Assembly (NCBI GenBank): GCA_963678235.1
Contig: OY782766.1
Span: forward strand, 2,170,001 to 2,234,000
DNA length: 64,000 nt
Source: JABMQB01 sp963678235
Lineage (GTDB): Bacteria; Bacteroidota; Bacteroidia; Bacteroidales; Prolixibacteraceae
Reading direction: 5' to 3'
The stretch's first letter is position 1, and each line of letters begins with the position of its first letter. The position numbers were made by a program, and so were the translations under genes. The notes beneath the pieces are model-generated. The model was not told the DNA's origin, did no database searches, and saw only the letters and a list, made by a program, of their open reading frames with translations. Positions 26,990 through 34,747 of the stretch are shown one piece after another.

Positions 26990-28663
26990 CTACTGTAATT
27001 TGAAATTAATTGGAACAGTATAAGCAACATTCACTGCTTTGTCATTTTGCATTCCAGGTTTCCATTTTGGTAAGGTTTTAATAACCCGCAAAGCTTCTCT
27101 GTCTATTTGAGGATCGACACCCCGAACAACCCTGGCTTTGGTAACCATGCCTGTTTTTGAAACCACAAAACTTACATATACTTTCCCCTGGATTCCTTTT
27201 TCAATAGAAGATTTCGGATATATAATTGAATTCGAAATATAATTTCTTAATGCAAACTCATCACCCGGAAACTCGGGCATTTGCTCGACAATAAAGAATA
27301 CTTCATCGTCTTCCGATTTGGGGCTAAAGGTTATTATTTCGTCAATCAGGTTTATTTTATCTGTTAGAGAATCCAGCTTTGCAGGAATGCTTTCGAGATA
27401 GCATAACACAACTCCTTCACGAGCCTGATCGCCGTATTTTTCAATGTAAGAATTGAGCTCTTCCCCATCTTTAATGACGTTTATTGCCTTAAATGATTCC
27501 TTATCTAATCCTTCCACATAACTTATATCTGCCAAATCACCATCAACAATATAAACTGCCTTTTGCTGGTTGAACCTTCGGTTAAGATATAATATCCCAT
27601 CGTTAAGTTCAACTTCAAAAGTCCCTTCCAACGAGTCTATAATTGCTTCCAGATTGGACGCAGATTTCAATAGTTCTTTGGCATGTTCAATTTCCGGTTT
27701 ATATGCAGGATCGTTCAATAGGTTTTCTGAAATAGAAATAAAATGAAATACTTTTTGAATTTCCTTTGATGAACCTGATTCTTTCTTTTCACAAGCAAAA
27801 GCTACGATTAAACTTGCTGCCATTAGAATACCCAAAATGAGTTTTGTTTTCGATTTTCGGGAAGATTTCAACCGAGATAACATTTTTAACCGGTTTTTAA
27901 CCAGGGAATAATTAAAACTACTTGCTATAATCAACTGATCTCCAACAAACTGATTAATAAGTATCCTTTTATAACCCGCGCGTGAAACCCCTTTTGAAAC
28001 AACCGCATGATCGGCAGAAAATTCGTGATTCTCGCGCAACGCACGTCGTAACATCCAAAAGAAAGGATTGAACCATTGAAGTATTGCAAGAATCTCTATG
28101 ATCATTACATCCATCGAATGTCCTTGTTTTACATGCTCAATTTCGTGAGACAACATTTTATCCCAATCCTCATAATCCTTGATATTTTTACTCACGAACA
28201 CATAATTCATAAACGAAAAGGGACTAAAGTCCCGGTCGATGCGCACAACTTTTATCTTACCAAGTTTCTCAACTTTATTGTTCTGAATAAGTTCAGCAAC
28301 CTGAATAATCCGCCATAGTAACAGAAAGGTAAAAACTATAATTCCTCCAACATACACTATTCCTAAAAATTTATAGGATAGGATAAACCGTTCAATGCTT
28401 CCTGAAAAATTAGTACTGTAAATAGTTACAACTTCAATTAGGTTCCGGTACTGGGAAACGGTAACTTCATCCAACATGGTTGGCGTAGGTTCATAAACAT
28501 GTAAATGTAAAATTGGGAGAAGTGCCGAGAAAATTACGGATAGCAGCAAAAAATACCTGTTTAAGCGAAAAAAAGTTTCTTTTCGTAAAAAAAAGAAATA
28601 AACCAAAGCAAGGGTGCCAAGGCTTATCGCCGATTCAAGGATATAGTTTACAAAGCTATGCAT
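26990..28663 (-). CDS. BlaR1-type M56 metalloprotease sensor with C-terminal TonB domain
   Basis: 557 residues. Three N-terminal membrane spans (about 8-25, 36-55, 100-120) frame an M56 peptidase domain with zinc motif HEIEH (173-177) and ENHEFSADHAV as third-ligand region. A further span at about 272-290 ends in an AFACEK segment and leads into the periplasm. The periplasmic part lacks a penicillin-binding domain and instead ends in a TonB C-terminal domain (about 462-557: QMPEFPGDEFALRNYI ... LPKWKPGMQNDKAVNVAYTVPINF). BlaR1-type proteases sense an envelope signal and cause loss of the BlaI repressor. The start overlaps the blaI stop by 8 bp, indicating coupling. The TonB end suggests it senses the state of outer-membrane transport or a peptidoglycan-related signal (inference). 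Confidence 0.85.
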   Translation of the reverse strand: MHSFVNYILESAISLGTLALVYFFFLRKETFFRLNRYFLLLSVIFSALLPILHLHVYEPTPTMLDEVTVSQYRNLIEVVTIYSTNFSGSIERFILSYKFLGIVYVGGIIVFTFLLLWRIIQVAELIQNNKVEKLGKIKVVRIDRDFSPFSFMNYVFVSKNIKDYEDWDKMLSHEIEHVKQGHSMDVMIIEILAILQWFNPFFWMLRRALRENHEFSADHAVVSKGVSRAGYKRILINQFVGDQLIIASSFNYSLVKNRLKMLSRLKSSRKSKTKLILGILMAASLIVAFACEKKESGSSKEIQKVFHFISISENLLNDPAYKPEIEHAKELLKSASNLEAIIDSLEGTFEVELNDGILYLNRRFNQQKAVYIVDGDLADISYVEGLDKESFKAINVIKDGEELNSYIEKYGDQAREGVVLCYLESIPAKLDSLTDKINLIDEIITFSPKSEDDEVFFIVEQMPEFPGDEFALRNYISNSIIYPKSSIEKGIQGKVYVSFVVSKTGMVTKARVVRGVDPQIDREALRVIKTLPKWKPGMQNDKAVNVAYTVPINFKLQ

Positions 28664-29036
28664 TCGTATTTTCGTCTTCTAAATCTTTACGCACATCGTT
28701 CACAAGGTCTTCCAGATCGTGGAGGCTCATTTTATCTTCCTTTGCAAAAAAGGATACCATTTCCTGAAAAGACCCGCTAAAATAATTTCGAACGAATTTT
28801 TTCATAAATGTTTTAGTGTAATCTTTTTTAGAAATTAAGGGGAAGTATTCATGCGTTTTGCCGTAGGCATTGTGCCCCACAAAACCTTTTTTCTCGAGTA
28901 TCCTGGTAATGGTTGAAATGGTATTGTATGCAGGCTGTGGATGCGGAATCTCATTGATAATATCTTTCACAAATCCTTTTTCTATTTTCCACAAGATTTG
29001 CATCACTTGTTCTTCTGCTTTTGTAAGGTCCTTCAT
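28656..29036 (-). CDS. BlaI/MecI-family transcriptional repressor
   Basis: 126 residues from the ATG at 29036 (MKDLTKAEEQVMQILWKIEKG); upstream codons in frame lack family similarity. It has the winged-helix region with YNTISTITRILEKKGFVG and a C-terminal dimerisation helix (SLHDLEDLVNDVRKDLE). By family, the dimer binds palindromic operators and is removed by BlaR1-dependent proteolysis, with the scissile region usually between the two domains. Two copies of AACTAA-N4-TTAGTT lie 48-83 bp upstream of its start, fitting autorepression. It leads the operon blaI-blaR1-TPR. Confidence 0.9.
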   Translation of the reverse strand: MKDLTKAEEQVMQILWKIEKGFVKDIINEIPHPQPAYNTISTITRILEKKGFVGHNAYGKTHEYFPLISKKDYTKTFMKKFVRNYFSGSFQEMVSFFAKEDKMSLHDLEDLVNDVRKDLEDENTNA

Positions 29037-29083
29037 GTTGTTGTTTTTTAATCTTCCCAAAAGATACAAATATTATGCCTAAA

Positions 29084-29119
29084 AACTAAGCCGTTAGTTT
29101 ATGAACTAACAGCTTAGTT
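29084..29119. promoter_or_regulatory. Two phased BlaI-type operators upstream of blaI
   Basis: Two copies of AACTAA-N4-TTAGTT, at 29084-29099 (spacer GCCG) and 29104-29119 (spacer CAGC), with start points exactly 20 bp apart. The two sites together also form a near-perfect 36-bp dyad. Three more copies lie upstream of the TonB operon. Role inferred from position, symmetry and the linked BlaI gene. Confidence 0.75.
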
Positions 29120-29174
29120 AAACTTGATTTTGAACTTGAAAATAATTGCACGTATCCCTTGATTTCTAATCCCG

Positions 29175-29321
29175 TCAAATTGAAACTCCTCGCAGCAAGC
29201 GAGGTATCATATCGGAAAATCATTATTTTATTCGCACCATGGTGCGGAGAACAAAACCCATGAGATCCCTCGTCTATCGCTCGGGATCAGTTCGGCTTAA
29301 TGATTTTGAAAACAAAATCAT
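29175..29321 (-). repeat. Intergenic repeat element, copy 1
   Basis: The 26 bp at 29175-29200 (starting TCAAATTGAAAC, ending CGCAGCAAGC) recur exactly at 34616-34641. Here they include a hairpin CCTCGC-AGCAA-GCGAGG. They are followed by an outer inverted repeat AAAATCATTA (29216) / TAATGATTTT (29298) and a small hairpin ATGATTTTG-AAAA-CAAAATCAT (29300-29321). The element lies directly 3' of a minus-strand gene, as does copy 2. Confidence 0.6.
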
Positions 29322-29325
29322 AGTC

Positions 29326-30102
29326 TCACTGATTTAAGGCAAAATTTATTGGAACTGTATAAGAAACGCTTACCGGTTCACCATTTGCTTTGCCCGGTTT
29401 CCATCTAGGAAGTTCGTTGATAACCCTCAATGCTTCATTATCAAGCGATGGGTCAACGCCCCTGGCAATCTTGGCATCTTTTACTTTTCCATCCTTGCCA
29501 ACCAGAAATGTGACGTAAACTTTCCCTTGAATGCTTTGCTCTTTTGCCACTTTAGGATATTCTACCATCCCTGCAAGAAGGTTTCTTAAAGTGCTTTCCC
29601 CACCCGGAAATTCAGGCATTTCATCACAGATAAAAAATACCTCTTCCCCATCAATCATTTTAGATTTCGTTACATTAATGGTTTTAAGCTCCTCTTTGTC
29701 GTCCAGACTGAAAACAATAGGAATTGTATAACTTACCCGAACATTTTCACCTCTCTGTTTCCCGGGTTTCCATTTGGGCAATAAATTCACCACGCGTAAA
29801 GCTTCTTTATCAAGCGAAGGATCAACGCCCCTTGCGATCTTGGCATCTTCAACCATGCCTTCGGTATCCACAACAAATGTGACATAGACTCTTCCGCTGA
29901 TTCCATTTTTTTTGGCAACTTCAGGGTACTTAACACTGTTTGCTATAAACTTCTTTAAAACTACTTCACCACCCGGGAATTCAGGCATATCCTCAACGAT
30001 CATAAATACCATCTTCTCATTGTTTTCTTTTTCCTGTGCTTTTACTTGGGGAGAGAACAGTGTTGCCAACAAGGCAAGTGTAAGAATTTTTAAAATTTTC
30101 AT
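29326..30102 (-). CDS. Secreted protein of two tandem TonB C-terminal domains
   Basis: 258 residues from the ATG at 30102, chosen because it opens a signal peptide (MKILKILTLALLATLFSPQ, cut near KAQ); a GTG at 30144 would only add a non-signal extension. The mature chain is two TonB C-terminal domains in tandem, about 33-138 and 152-255. Both have the PEFPGGE start, a SVKYP/MVEYP segment, G.VYVTF, ARGVDPSLD.EALRV, and P.WKPGK near the end. Unlike TonB it has no membrane anchor and no Pro-rich spacer. It should float in the periplasm, perhaps binding TonB boxes or peptidoglycan. It is the second gene after tonB (42-bp gap) under the same operators. Confidence 0.8.
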   Translation of the reverse strand: MKILKILTLALLATLFSPQVKAQEKENNEKMVFMIVEDMPEFPGGEVVLKKFIANSVKYPEVAKKNGISGRVYVTFVVDTEGMVEDAKIARGVDPSLDKEALRVVNLLPKWKPGKQRGENVRVSYTIPIVFSLDDKEELKTINVTKSKMIDGEEVFFICDEMPEFPGGESTLRNLLAGMVEYPKVAKEQSIQGKVYVTFLVGKDGKVKDAKIARGVDPSLDNEALRVINELPRWKPGKANGEPVSVSYTVPINFALNQ

Positions 30103-30144
30103 TGCGTTAATCTTAAGTTTAATACTATTGGTTTGACATATCAC

Positions 30145-30834
30145 TTATTGTAATACGAAGTTTATGGCAGAGCTGAAATAAACACGAACCGGTCGTCCGC
30201 GTTGTTTGCCGGGTTTAAATTTTGGCAAGCTTTCTAAAACCCTTTTGGCTTCCTTATTTAGTGAGGCATCGGGTCCCCGGATGATTTCTACATTTGTAAC
30301 ACTACCATCGGTGTCAACCACAAACTTGTAAAATACGCGCCCTTGCACACCATTTTCCTGGGCAATCACCGGATAGCGGATTGAATTATTGATAAAACGC
30401 AACAAGGCCCTTTCACCTCCCGGAAATTCTGGTTGCTCTTCTACAATTACGAATACTTTGTCTTCCTCAATTTCTTCCTCGCTCGTAGTTTCCACAATTG
30501 GAGCAATATCAATTGTCAGATCTTCTGTAACCTCTGTTGACTCCATTTCAAATTCTTCCTCAATTTCCACTTCATCATCCACAATGTTTATTACTTCGAT
30601 AACTTTAGGTGGTGGAGGTGGTGGTGGTGGTTTGATTTCGTCCATGCGGGTAATCGGAATAATTTCTTCTTCTACGTTCACTGCAGCCATCGGACCAAAA
30701 TCTGTTGCCCCGGTTGCTTTTGTATTCCATTCGAACGCTACAAGCACGATGCCTAATGCTGCAACCAAACCAAATAAAAGGAAGGTGTTCCTTTTGTTTT
30801 CCAGGTCGGCTTTTTCTGACTTCTTTGCTTTCAT
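30145..30834 (-). CDS. tonB: TonB-family energy transducer
   Basis: 229 residues in classic TonB order: cytoplasmic Lys-rich start, one membrane span (about 18-34, FLLFGLVAALGIVLVAF), a stretch of eight prolines (KPPPPPPPPK), a long Glu-rich linker in place of the usual Lys-Pro rod, and a C-terminal TonB domain (about 140-229: QPEFPGGERALLRFI ... SLPKFKPGKQRGRPVRVYF). It would couple ExbBD proton flow to outer-membrane receptors. No exbB, exbD or SusC gene lies next to it. Promoter and operators upstream tie it to the BlaI repressor encoded about 1.8 kb downstream. Confidence 0.88.
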   Translation of the reverse strand: MKAKKSEKADLENKRNTFLLFGLVAALGIVLVAFEWNTKATGATDFGPMAAVNVEEEIIPITRMDEIKPPPPPPPPKVIEVINIVDDEVEIEEEFEMESTEVTEDLTIDIAPIVETTSEEEIEEDKVFVIVEEQPEFPGGERALLRFINNSIRYPVIAQENGVQGRVFYKFVVDTDGSVTNVEIIRGPDASLNKEAKRVLESLPKFKPGKQRGRPVRVYFSSAINFVLQ

Positions 30835-30912
30835 AACTTTAAATTTTAATTGATTAATAAAATTGTGTTGCTTGTTTTTATCGCAGCATTTGGTGCCAAA
30901 AAATACTGTTTC

Positions 30913-30942
30913 AAACTTACAACTAATGTTTTAGTTTTCCAA
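30913..30942 (-). promoter_or_regulatory. Promoter of the tonB operon
   Basis: Minus-strand -7 box TAAGTTTG (30913-30920) and -33 TTG (30940-30942) with a 19-bp spacer. Operator 30921-30936 fills the spacer exactly and operator 30941-30956 covers the -33 element, the geometry of direct repression. Confidence 0.65.
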
Positions 30943-30956
30943 CTAATATTTTAGTT
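30921..30956. promoter_or_regulatory. Two phased BlaI-type operators at the tonB promoter
   Basis: AACTAATGTTTTAGTT at 30921-30936 and AACTAATATTTTAGTT at 30941-30956, 20 bp apart as at blaI. A lone half-site AACTAA lies at 30981, 40 bp beyond the second. Confidence 0.75.
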
Positions 30957-31003
30957 ATTGCAAAAACAAAGATTATACCAAACTAATAGTCAAATCATTA
31001 ATC

Positions 31004-31019
31004 AACTAATAATTTAGTT
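31004..31019. promoter_or_regulatory. Fifth BlaI-type operator copy
   Basis: AACTAATAATTTAGTT, a full copy of the motif. It overlaps the last two bases of the YafV-like amidase gene and lies about 60 bp upstream of the tonB -33 box, so it may act as an auxiliary site. Confidence 0.65.
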
Positions 31020-31794
31020 AATCACAAATCACAAATGAATCACTATCAGGAAGTAAGGGGAATTTTTTTCGAAAAGAAGATAATTCAGAATGCTTCAAAA
31101 TCAAGGTTTCCGTTTGGGGCTCTTGGCTTAAATAAGTTGCATTTCCCTTTGGATCGATGAATCCTGAAGCCCCCAAATAGTTTAATCCAAGGCCATCGGT
31201 TCCGGTCCTGTTCACTCCAACAACAAAAGCTTGATTTTCGATTGCCCTGGCCTCCAGCAATGTTTTCCACACCCGATGCCGTGCCGATGGCCAGTTTGCA
31301 AGATAGATTAATAGGTCATATCCTTCTTTATTCCTGCTCCATACCGGAAAGCGCAAATCATAACAAATTAATGGGCATATTTTCCATCCCTTCCATTCAA
31401 CAATAAGCTTTGTGTCACCTTTTGAATAATGAACATGCTCGCCTCCCATGGTAAACAAATGACGCTTATCGTACCAAAATACAGAGCCATCAGGATTTAC
31501 CCAAAGCAGTCTATTAAAATATGCGTCCTTGTCGTTAATAATTATACTGCCCGCAATAGCTGCGTTTTTATTTACAGCCAATTTTCTCATCCACGAAACG
31601 GTTTTTCCGTCCATCGTTTCAAAAAACGTTTCCACATTCATTGTAAACCCAGTGGTAAACATCTCCGGTAATAATATTACATCGGTTTGATCAATTTCAG
31701 AAATTATTTGATCCAACATTGTTTGATTTCCTTCAATATCTTCCCAAATAATTACAGGTTGTACGATTGTAATTTGCAACTCCTCTTTGATCAT
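31018..31794 (-). CDS. Nitrilase-superfamily omega-amidase (YafV-like)
   Basis: 258 residues with the nitrilase triad E44 (LLPEMFTTGF), K110 (WYDKRHLF) and C144 (ICYDLRFPVW). The FTMGGEHVHYSKG and SARHRVWKTLLEARAIENQ segments fit the YafV branch, which deaminates alpha-ketoglutaramate and similar omega-amides in methionine salvage and nitrogen handling. Start overlaps the alcohol dehydrogenase stop by one base, so the two are cotranscribed. It is not obviously related to the TonB operon downstream, which has its own promoter. Confidence 0.85.
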   Translation of the reverse strand: MIKEELQITIVQPVIIWEDIEGNQTMLDQIISEIDQTDVILLPEMFTTGFTMNVETFFETMDGKTVSWMRKLAVNKNAAIAGSIIINDKDAYFNRLLWVNPDGSVFWYDKRHLFTMGGEHVHYSKGDTKLIVEWKGWKICPLICYDLRFPVWSRNKEGYDLLIYLANWPSARHRVWKTLLEARAIENQAFVVGVNRTGTDGLGLNYLGASGFIDPKGNATYLSQEPQTETLILKHSELSSFRKKFPLLPDSDSFVICD

Positions 31795-32834
31795 TAGAAT
31801 GAATTGATAACGGTGACACCTATATTTTGAAATTTATCCATATTTACAAGCTCGTGAGCGGCTTGTTCCAAGGATACGGTTTTCCCGACTAATTTTTGAG
31901 GCTGCAATATTCCTTTCCTGATCATTTGAAGCATATAGGAATAACGAAAAGCCTGCATTCCATGGCTTCCAATCATTTCCAACTCGTTTGCAAGAACCTT
32001 GTCCATGGGCACTACAGGATGCCGATGGTTACCTGTCATCAATCCAACCTGGATATGTTTCCCTCGTTTTCGCAAGCAATCCACCGAATTAAAACAAGTT
32101 TTCTGGCTTCCCAAGGCATCCATCGAAACGTGTGCTCCCCGACCGGATAGTTCCACTATTTCTTTTGAAACATTTTTGACTTTTTGAGAATTTATTGCCG
32201 CTTTTGCACCCAATTCTTTTGCTAATTCCAATTTATGGTCGTCAATATCGATGGCAATCACATTAGCGCCCAAAGCATTTGCAATCATTATTGCTGACAA
32301 ACCTACTCCCCCACAACCGTGTACTGCAACCCACTGACCTTCCGACACTTTCCCTTGATCGACCACTGCCCTGAACGAAGTAACAAACCTGCACCCCAGG
32401 CTTGCAGCAGTAACAAAATCGATTTCATCGGGAAGGCGCACCAGGTTAATATCGGCATAATCGATCGCCACAAATTCGGCGAAAGAGCCCCAAGCGGTAA
32501 ATCCGGGTTGAAACTGGGCGTCACAAACCTGATGGTTTCCTGATTTGCATTCGGGGCAAACTCCACAGCCACAAACAAAAGGCAGGGTTACCCGGTCTCC
32601 AATTTTCCAATTATTAATTTTTTTACCAACTTCAACAATGGTTCCTGCAATTTCATGGCCTGGCACATGTGGTAAAACAATATCCGGATCATGTCCCATC
32701 CATCCATGCCAATCGCTCCTACAAATTCCGGTTGCTTCCACCTTTAACACAACGCCTGAATCGGTGCAATTTGGATCCGGCACTTCCTTAATTTCTATTG
32801 GTCCCTGAAACTCATAAAAGATGGCTGCTCTCAT
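31794..32834 (-). CDS. Zinc-dependent alcohol dehydrogenase family protein
   Basis: 346 residues, medium-chain dehydrogenase/reductase. Catalytic zinc ligands C38 (TGICRSDWHGW) and H60-E61 (VPGHEIAG), structural zinc cysteines C90, C93, C96 and C104, and nucleotide-binding GCGGVGLSAIMIA are all present. It oxidises an alcohol or reduces an aldehyde with NAD(P); the substrate cannot be read from sequence. First gene of a two-gene operon with the omega-amidase. The 145-bp gap upstream is shared with a divergent small gene. Confidence 0.85.
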   Translation of the reverse strand: MRAAIFYEFQGPIEIKEVPDPNCTDSGVVLKVEATGICRSDWHGWMGHDPDIVLPHVPGHEIAGTIVEVGKKINNWKIGDRVTLPFVCGCGVCPECKSGNHQVCDAQFQPGFTAWGSFAEFVAIDYADINLVRLPDEIDFVTAASLGCRFVTSFRAVVDQGKVSEGQWVAVHGCGGVGLSAIMIANALGANVIAIDIDDHKLELAKELGAKAAINSQKVKNVSKEIVELSGRGAHVSMDALGSQKTCFNSVDCLRKRGKHIQVGLMTGNHRHPVVPMDKVLANELEMIGSHGMQAFRYSYMLQMIRKGILQPQKLVGKTVSLEQAAHELVNMDKFQNIGVTVINSF

Positions 32835-32979
32835 AGTTGTTTTGCTATATCTGGTCCTAAGTTAGGTGATCATTCATGAAAAATCAAGTAGGATCAAAAT
32901 TCTGACGATGGTTTTGTTTTTTACACACTGAAATTCGTACATTTATGGAAGTTTAAAAAACCAAATAAATCAACACAAA

Positions 32980-33171
32980 ATGGCTGATAATAATTGCAGT
33001 GATTGTAAATTAAGGTTGAAATACGACCAAAAACCCAAATCTTTTTCAGGAAGGTTCTGGAGGTGGCATATCAATTGGTGCCCAGGTTGGAAAGCCTATA
33101 TGAAAAGTTTATCGGATGAAGAAAAAAAACAGATCGCTGAAAAGTATTCCTTCAAAAAACACCTTAACTAA
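32980..33171 (+). CDS. Small conserved-looking protein with CxxC
   Basis: 63 residues. It begins MADNNCSDCKLRLKYDQKPK and has a basic-aromatic middle (GRFWRWHINWCPGWKAYM) and a charged helical tail (SDEEKKQIAEKY). C6, C9 and C34 could bind a metal, though a fourth ligand is not obvious. It has a clear ATG, codon use like its neighbours and its own intergenic leader, so I take it as a real gene. I do not recognise a named family. Stand-alone. Confidence 0.6.
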   Translation: MADNNCSDCKLRLKYDQKPKSFSGRFWRWHINWCPGWKAYMKSLSDEEKKQIAEKYSFKKHLN

Positions 33172-33259
33172 ATTACTTTTAGCACTTGTTCATAACCCTG
33201 ATTTTAATGGAACTGCAGTCAACGCATTAGATTATCAGATTCATGACTATTGATTTCTT

Positions 33260-33814
33260 TTAATCATCGGCACAAAACATTTCCGGGTATTTCCCTTTGA
33301 TCTTGTTGTTACAATAATAGGCTTTAAGCCGTTTTATATCGGCATTGCTATCGTCGCTTAATTCAAGGGTTTCGCGCCATCCGATTTGTTTTTTGCCAAA
33401 ATCAAAAAAACCAATATAAACCGTTGCACCCGTTGCTTTTGCAATGGTATGAAAACCAGCTTTCCACCGTTTTGTAGGCTTGCGTGTTCCCTCAGGGGTG
33501 ATGGCTAGATGAAGAGAATCCCTTCTTTCAAACTCATCAATTATTTGTTTCACAATCCTTGATCCTTTCGATCGATCAACCGGGATACCTCCCATTTTAC
33601 GAAGAATTGGTCCCATTGGCCAGAAGAAAAATTCTTTTTTGATAATCACATGTGCCTTTCCACCCTGTGCAGTATAATACAAGTAGGACAAGACAAAATC
33701 CCAGGCACTGGTATGCGGGGCGCCAATAATTATGGCTTTTTTGTGGGGCATAACGCCTCCAATACCTTCCCAGCCCATCCATTTTAGCATTGTTTTACAG
33801 AACCTTTTCCACAT
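33260..33814 (-). CDS. PlsC-like 1-acylglycerol-phosphate acyltransferase
   Basis: 184 residues from the ATG at 33814, which follows the previous stop by one base; longer starts would overlap that gene. The acyltransferase boxes are APHTSAWDFV (the H-x4-D pair in box I), GGIPVDRSKGS (box II) and ITPEGTRKPTKRWKAGF (box III). It esterifies a fatty acyl chain onto a lysophosphatidate-like acceptor at the inner membrane. Members of this short subgroup lack the N-terminal membrane helices of E. coli PlsC. Cotranscribed with the B3/B4 protein. Confidence 0.8.
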   Translation of the reverse strand: MWKRFCKTMLKWMGWEGIGGVMPHKKAIIIGAPHTSAWDFVLSYLYYTAQGGKAHVIIKKEFFFWPMGPILRKMGGIPVDRSKGSRIVKQIIDEFERRDSLHLAITPEGTRKPTKRWKAGFHTIAKATGATVYIGFFDFGKKQIGWRETLELSDDSNADIKRLKAYYCNNKIKGKYPEMFCADD

Positions 33815-33815
33815 A

Positions 33816-34475
33816 TTATATCCATTGAGTTTGAATTGAATCGGCTTGAGCATATTTTTGAAGGAGGTCAATTGCCAGGTCAGTCGTTTCCTGTAAGGTT
33901 TCGTTTGCACCAAAACCAATCAATACCATAAGAAAGCGTTTGGTACTTTCAGTCACCATTGTTCGCTCTGAGTCGCTGGTAGCACTTCCAAATGCTCCGT
34001 TCGAGTCCCTGAAAACCGGGAGGTATTCAATATTTAGCTCCCCTCTTCCTACCCCGTGGTAAATCTCATCCTTTTCCCCAATTCCAAAAACGACATCTCC
34101 GTTAATTTTATCCAGATCGTACCCACCAATTGAAATTCCGCTGGTAAGAGAAACAAAATTTAAAAGATCAACCACGTTACTAATTTTATACAAATCGACC
34201 TTTTTCACAACCCTCCTTAATAAAGCTTCGGCTGACAAACGATACCTGGCAGGATCTTTCCCACACGATTTATATGTTTTCCGGGCAGCCTGAATGGTAG
34301 GCATTTTTGCAATATCTTCAACTTTCAACAACGAAGATAATTGTTGAACCGACCTGTTTATAATATCCCATAATTCAGAATCAGCCTCATGAATATTCAC
34401 CCCACAGGAAATTACCGACAACTGAAGCCCTGGTAACTTGTTTTTTAACTCTTCAGAGATTTTAATCCCAACCAT
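33816..34475 (-). CDS. B3/B4 tRNA-binding-domain protein
   Basis: 219 residues containing the B3/B4 fold found in the beta subunit of phenylalanyl-tRNA synthetase. Seen here as RKTYKSCGKDPARYRLSAEA, followed by NVVDLLNFVSLTSGISIGGYD and a C-terminal FGSATSDSERTMVTESTKR. Stand-alone members are thought to act in tRNA-related editing or ligand binding, without proven activity in most cases. It precedes the PlsC-like gene by one base, so the two are translationally linked although their roles look unrelated. Confidence 0.75.
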   Translation of the reverse strand: MVGIKISEELKNKLPGLQLSVISCGVNIHEADSELWDIINRSVQQLSSLLKVEDIAKMPTIQAARKTYKSCGKDPARYRLSAEALLRRVVKKVDLYKISNVVDLLNFVSLTSGISIGGYDLDKINGDVVFGIGEKDEIYHGVGRGELNIEYLPVFRDSNGAFGSATSDSERTMVTESTKRFLMVLIGFGANETLQETTDLAIDLLQKYAQADSIQTQWI

Positions 34476-34570
34476 ATTAATGCCTAATTTTTGAATTGAA
34501 AAACTGTAATAGCAAATTCAAAAGTAAGAATAAAAACGAAAAATTTTCTTTTGAGAAGAGCCGAAAGATC

Positions 34571-34607
34571 ATAAAAAAAGTGGCAATCAGATAACTAACT
34601 GCCACTT
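34571..34607 (-). terminator. Terminator of the NigD-like gene
   Basis: Minus strand reads AAGTGGCA, a 14-nt loop, TGCCACTT, then a run of Ts. It lies about 140 bp beyond the NigD-like stop, after repeat element copy 2. Confidence 0.7.
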
Positions 34608-34615
34608 ATGACCAC

Positions 34616-34747
34616 TCAAATTGAAACTCCTCGCAGCAAGCTGTCGAGGAATCCGTTTCCGTATAGGACTTTTTTAGTATTCTGTTCGCTATTCCCGCAG
34701 CAAAGCTGATGGGTAATGCTCACCGGAATTCAATAAGCCAGAATACT
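34616..34747 (-). repeat. Intergenic repeat element, copy 2
   Basis: Shares 26 exact bases (34616-34641) with copy 1 at 29175. Its hairpin is CCTCG-N11-CGAGG. An outer inverted repeat AGTATTCTG (34676) / CAGAATACT (34739) occupies the place where copy 1 has different arms. Like copy 1 it begins at the stop of a minus-strand gene. Confidence 0.6.

Noticed and set aside
28656..30834. Beta-lactam resistance locus because of BlaI/BlaR1
   Set aside because: No beta-lactamase or penicillin-binding protein is present and the sensor ends in a TonB domain.
29175..34641. Identical 26-mers with hairpin as CRISPR repeats
   Set aside because: Only two copies 5.4 kb apart with genes between them; no spacers and no cas genes.
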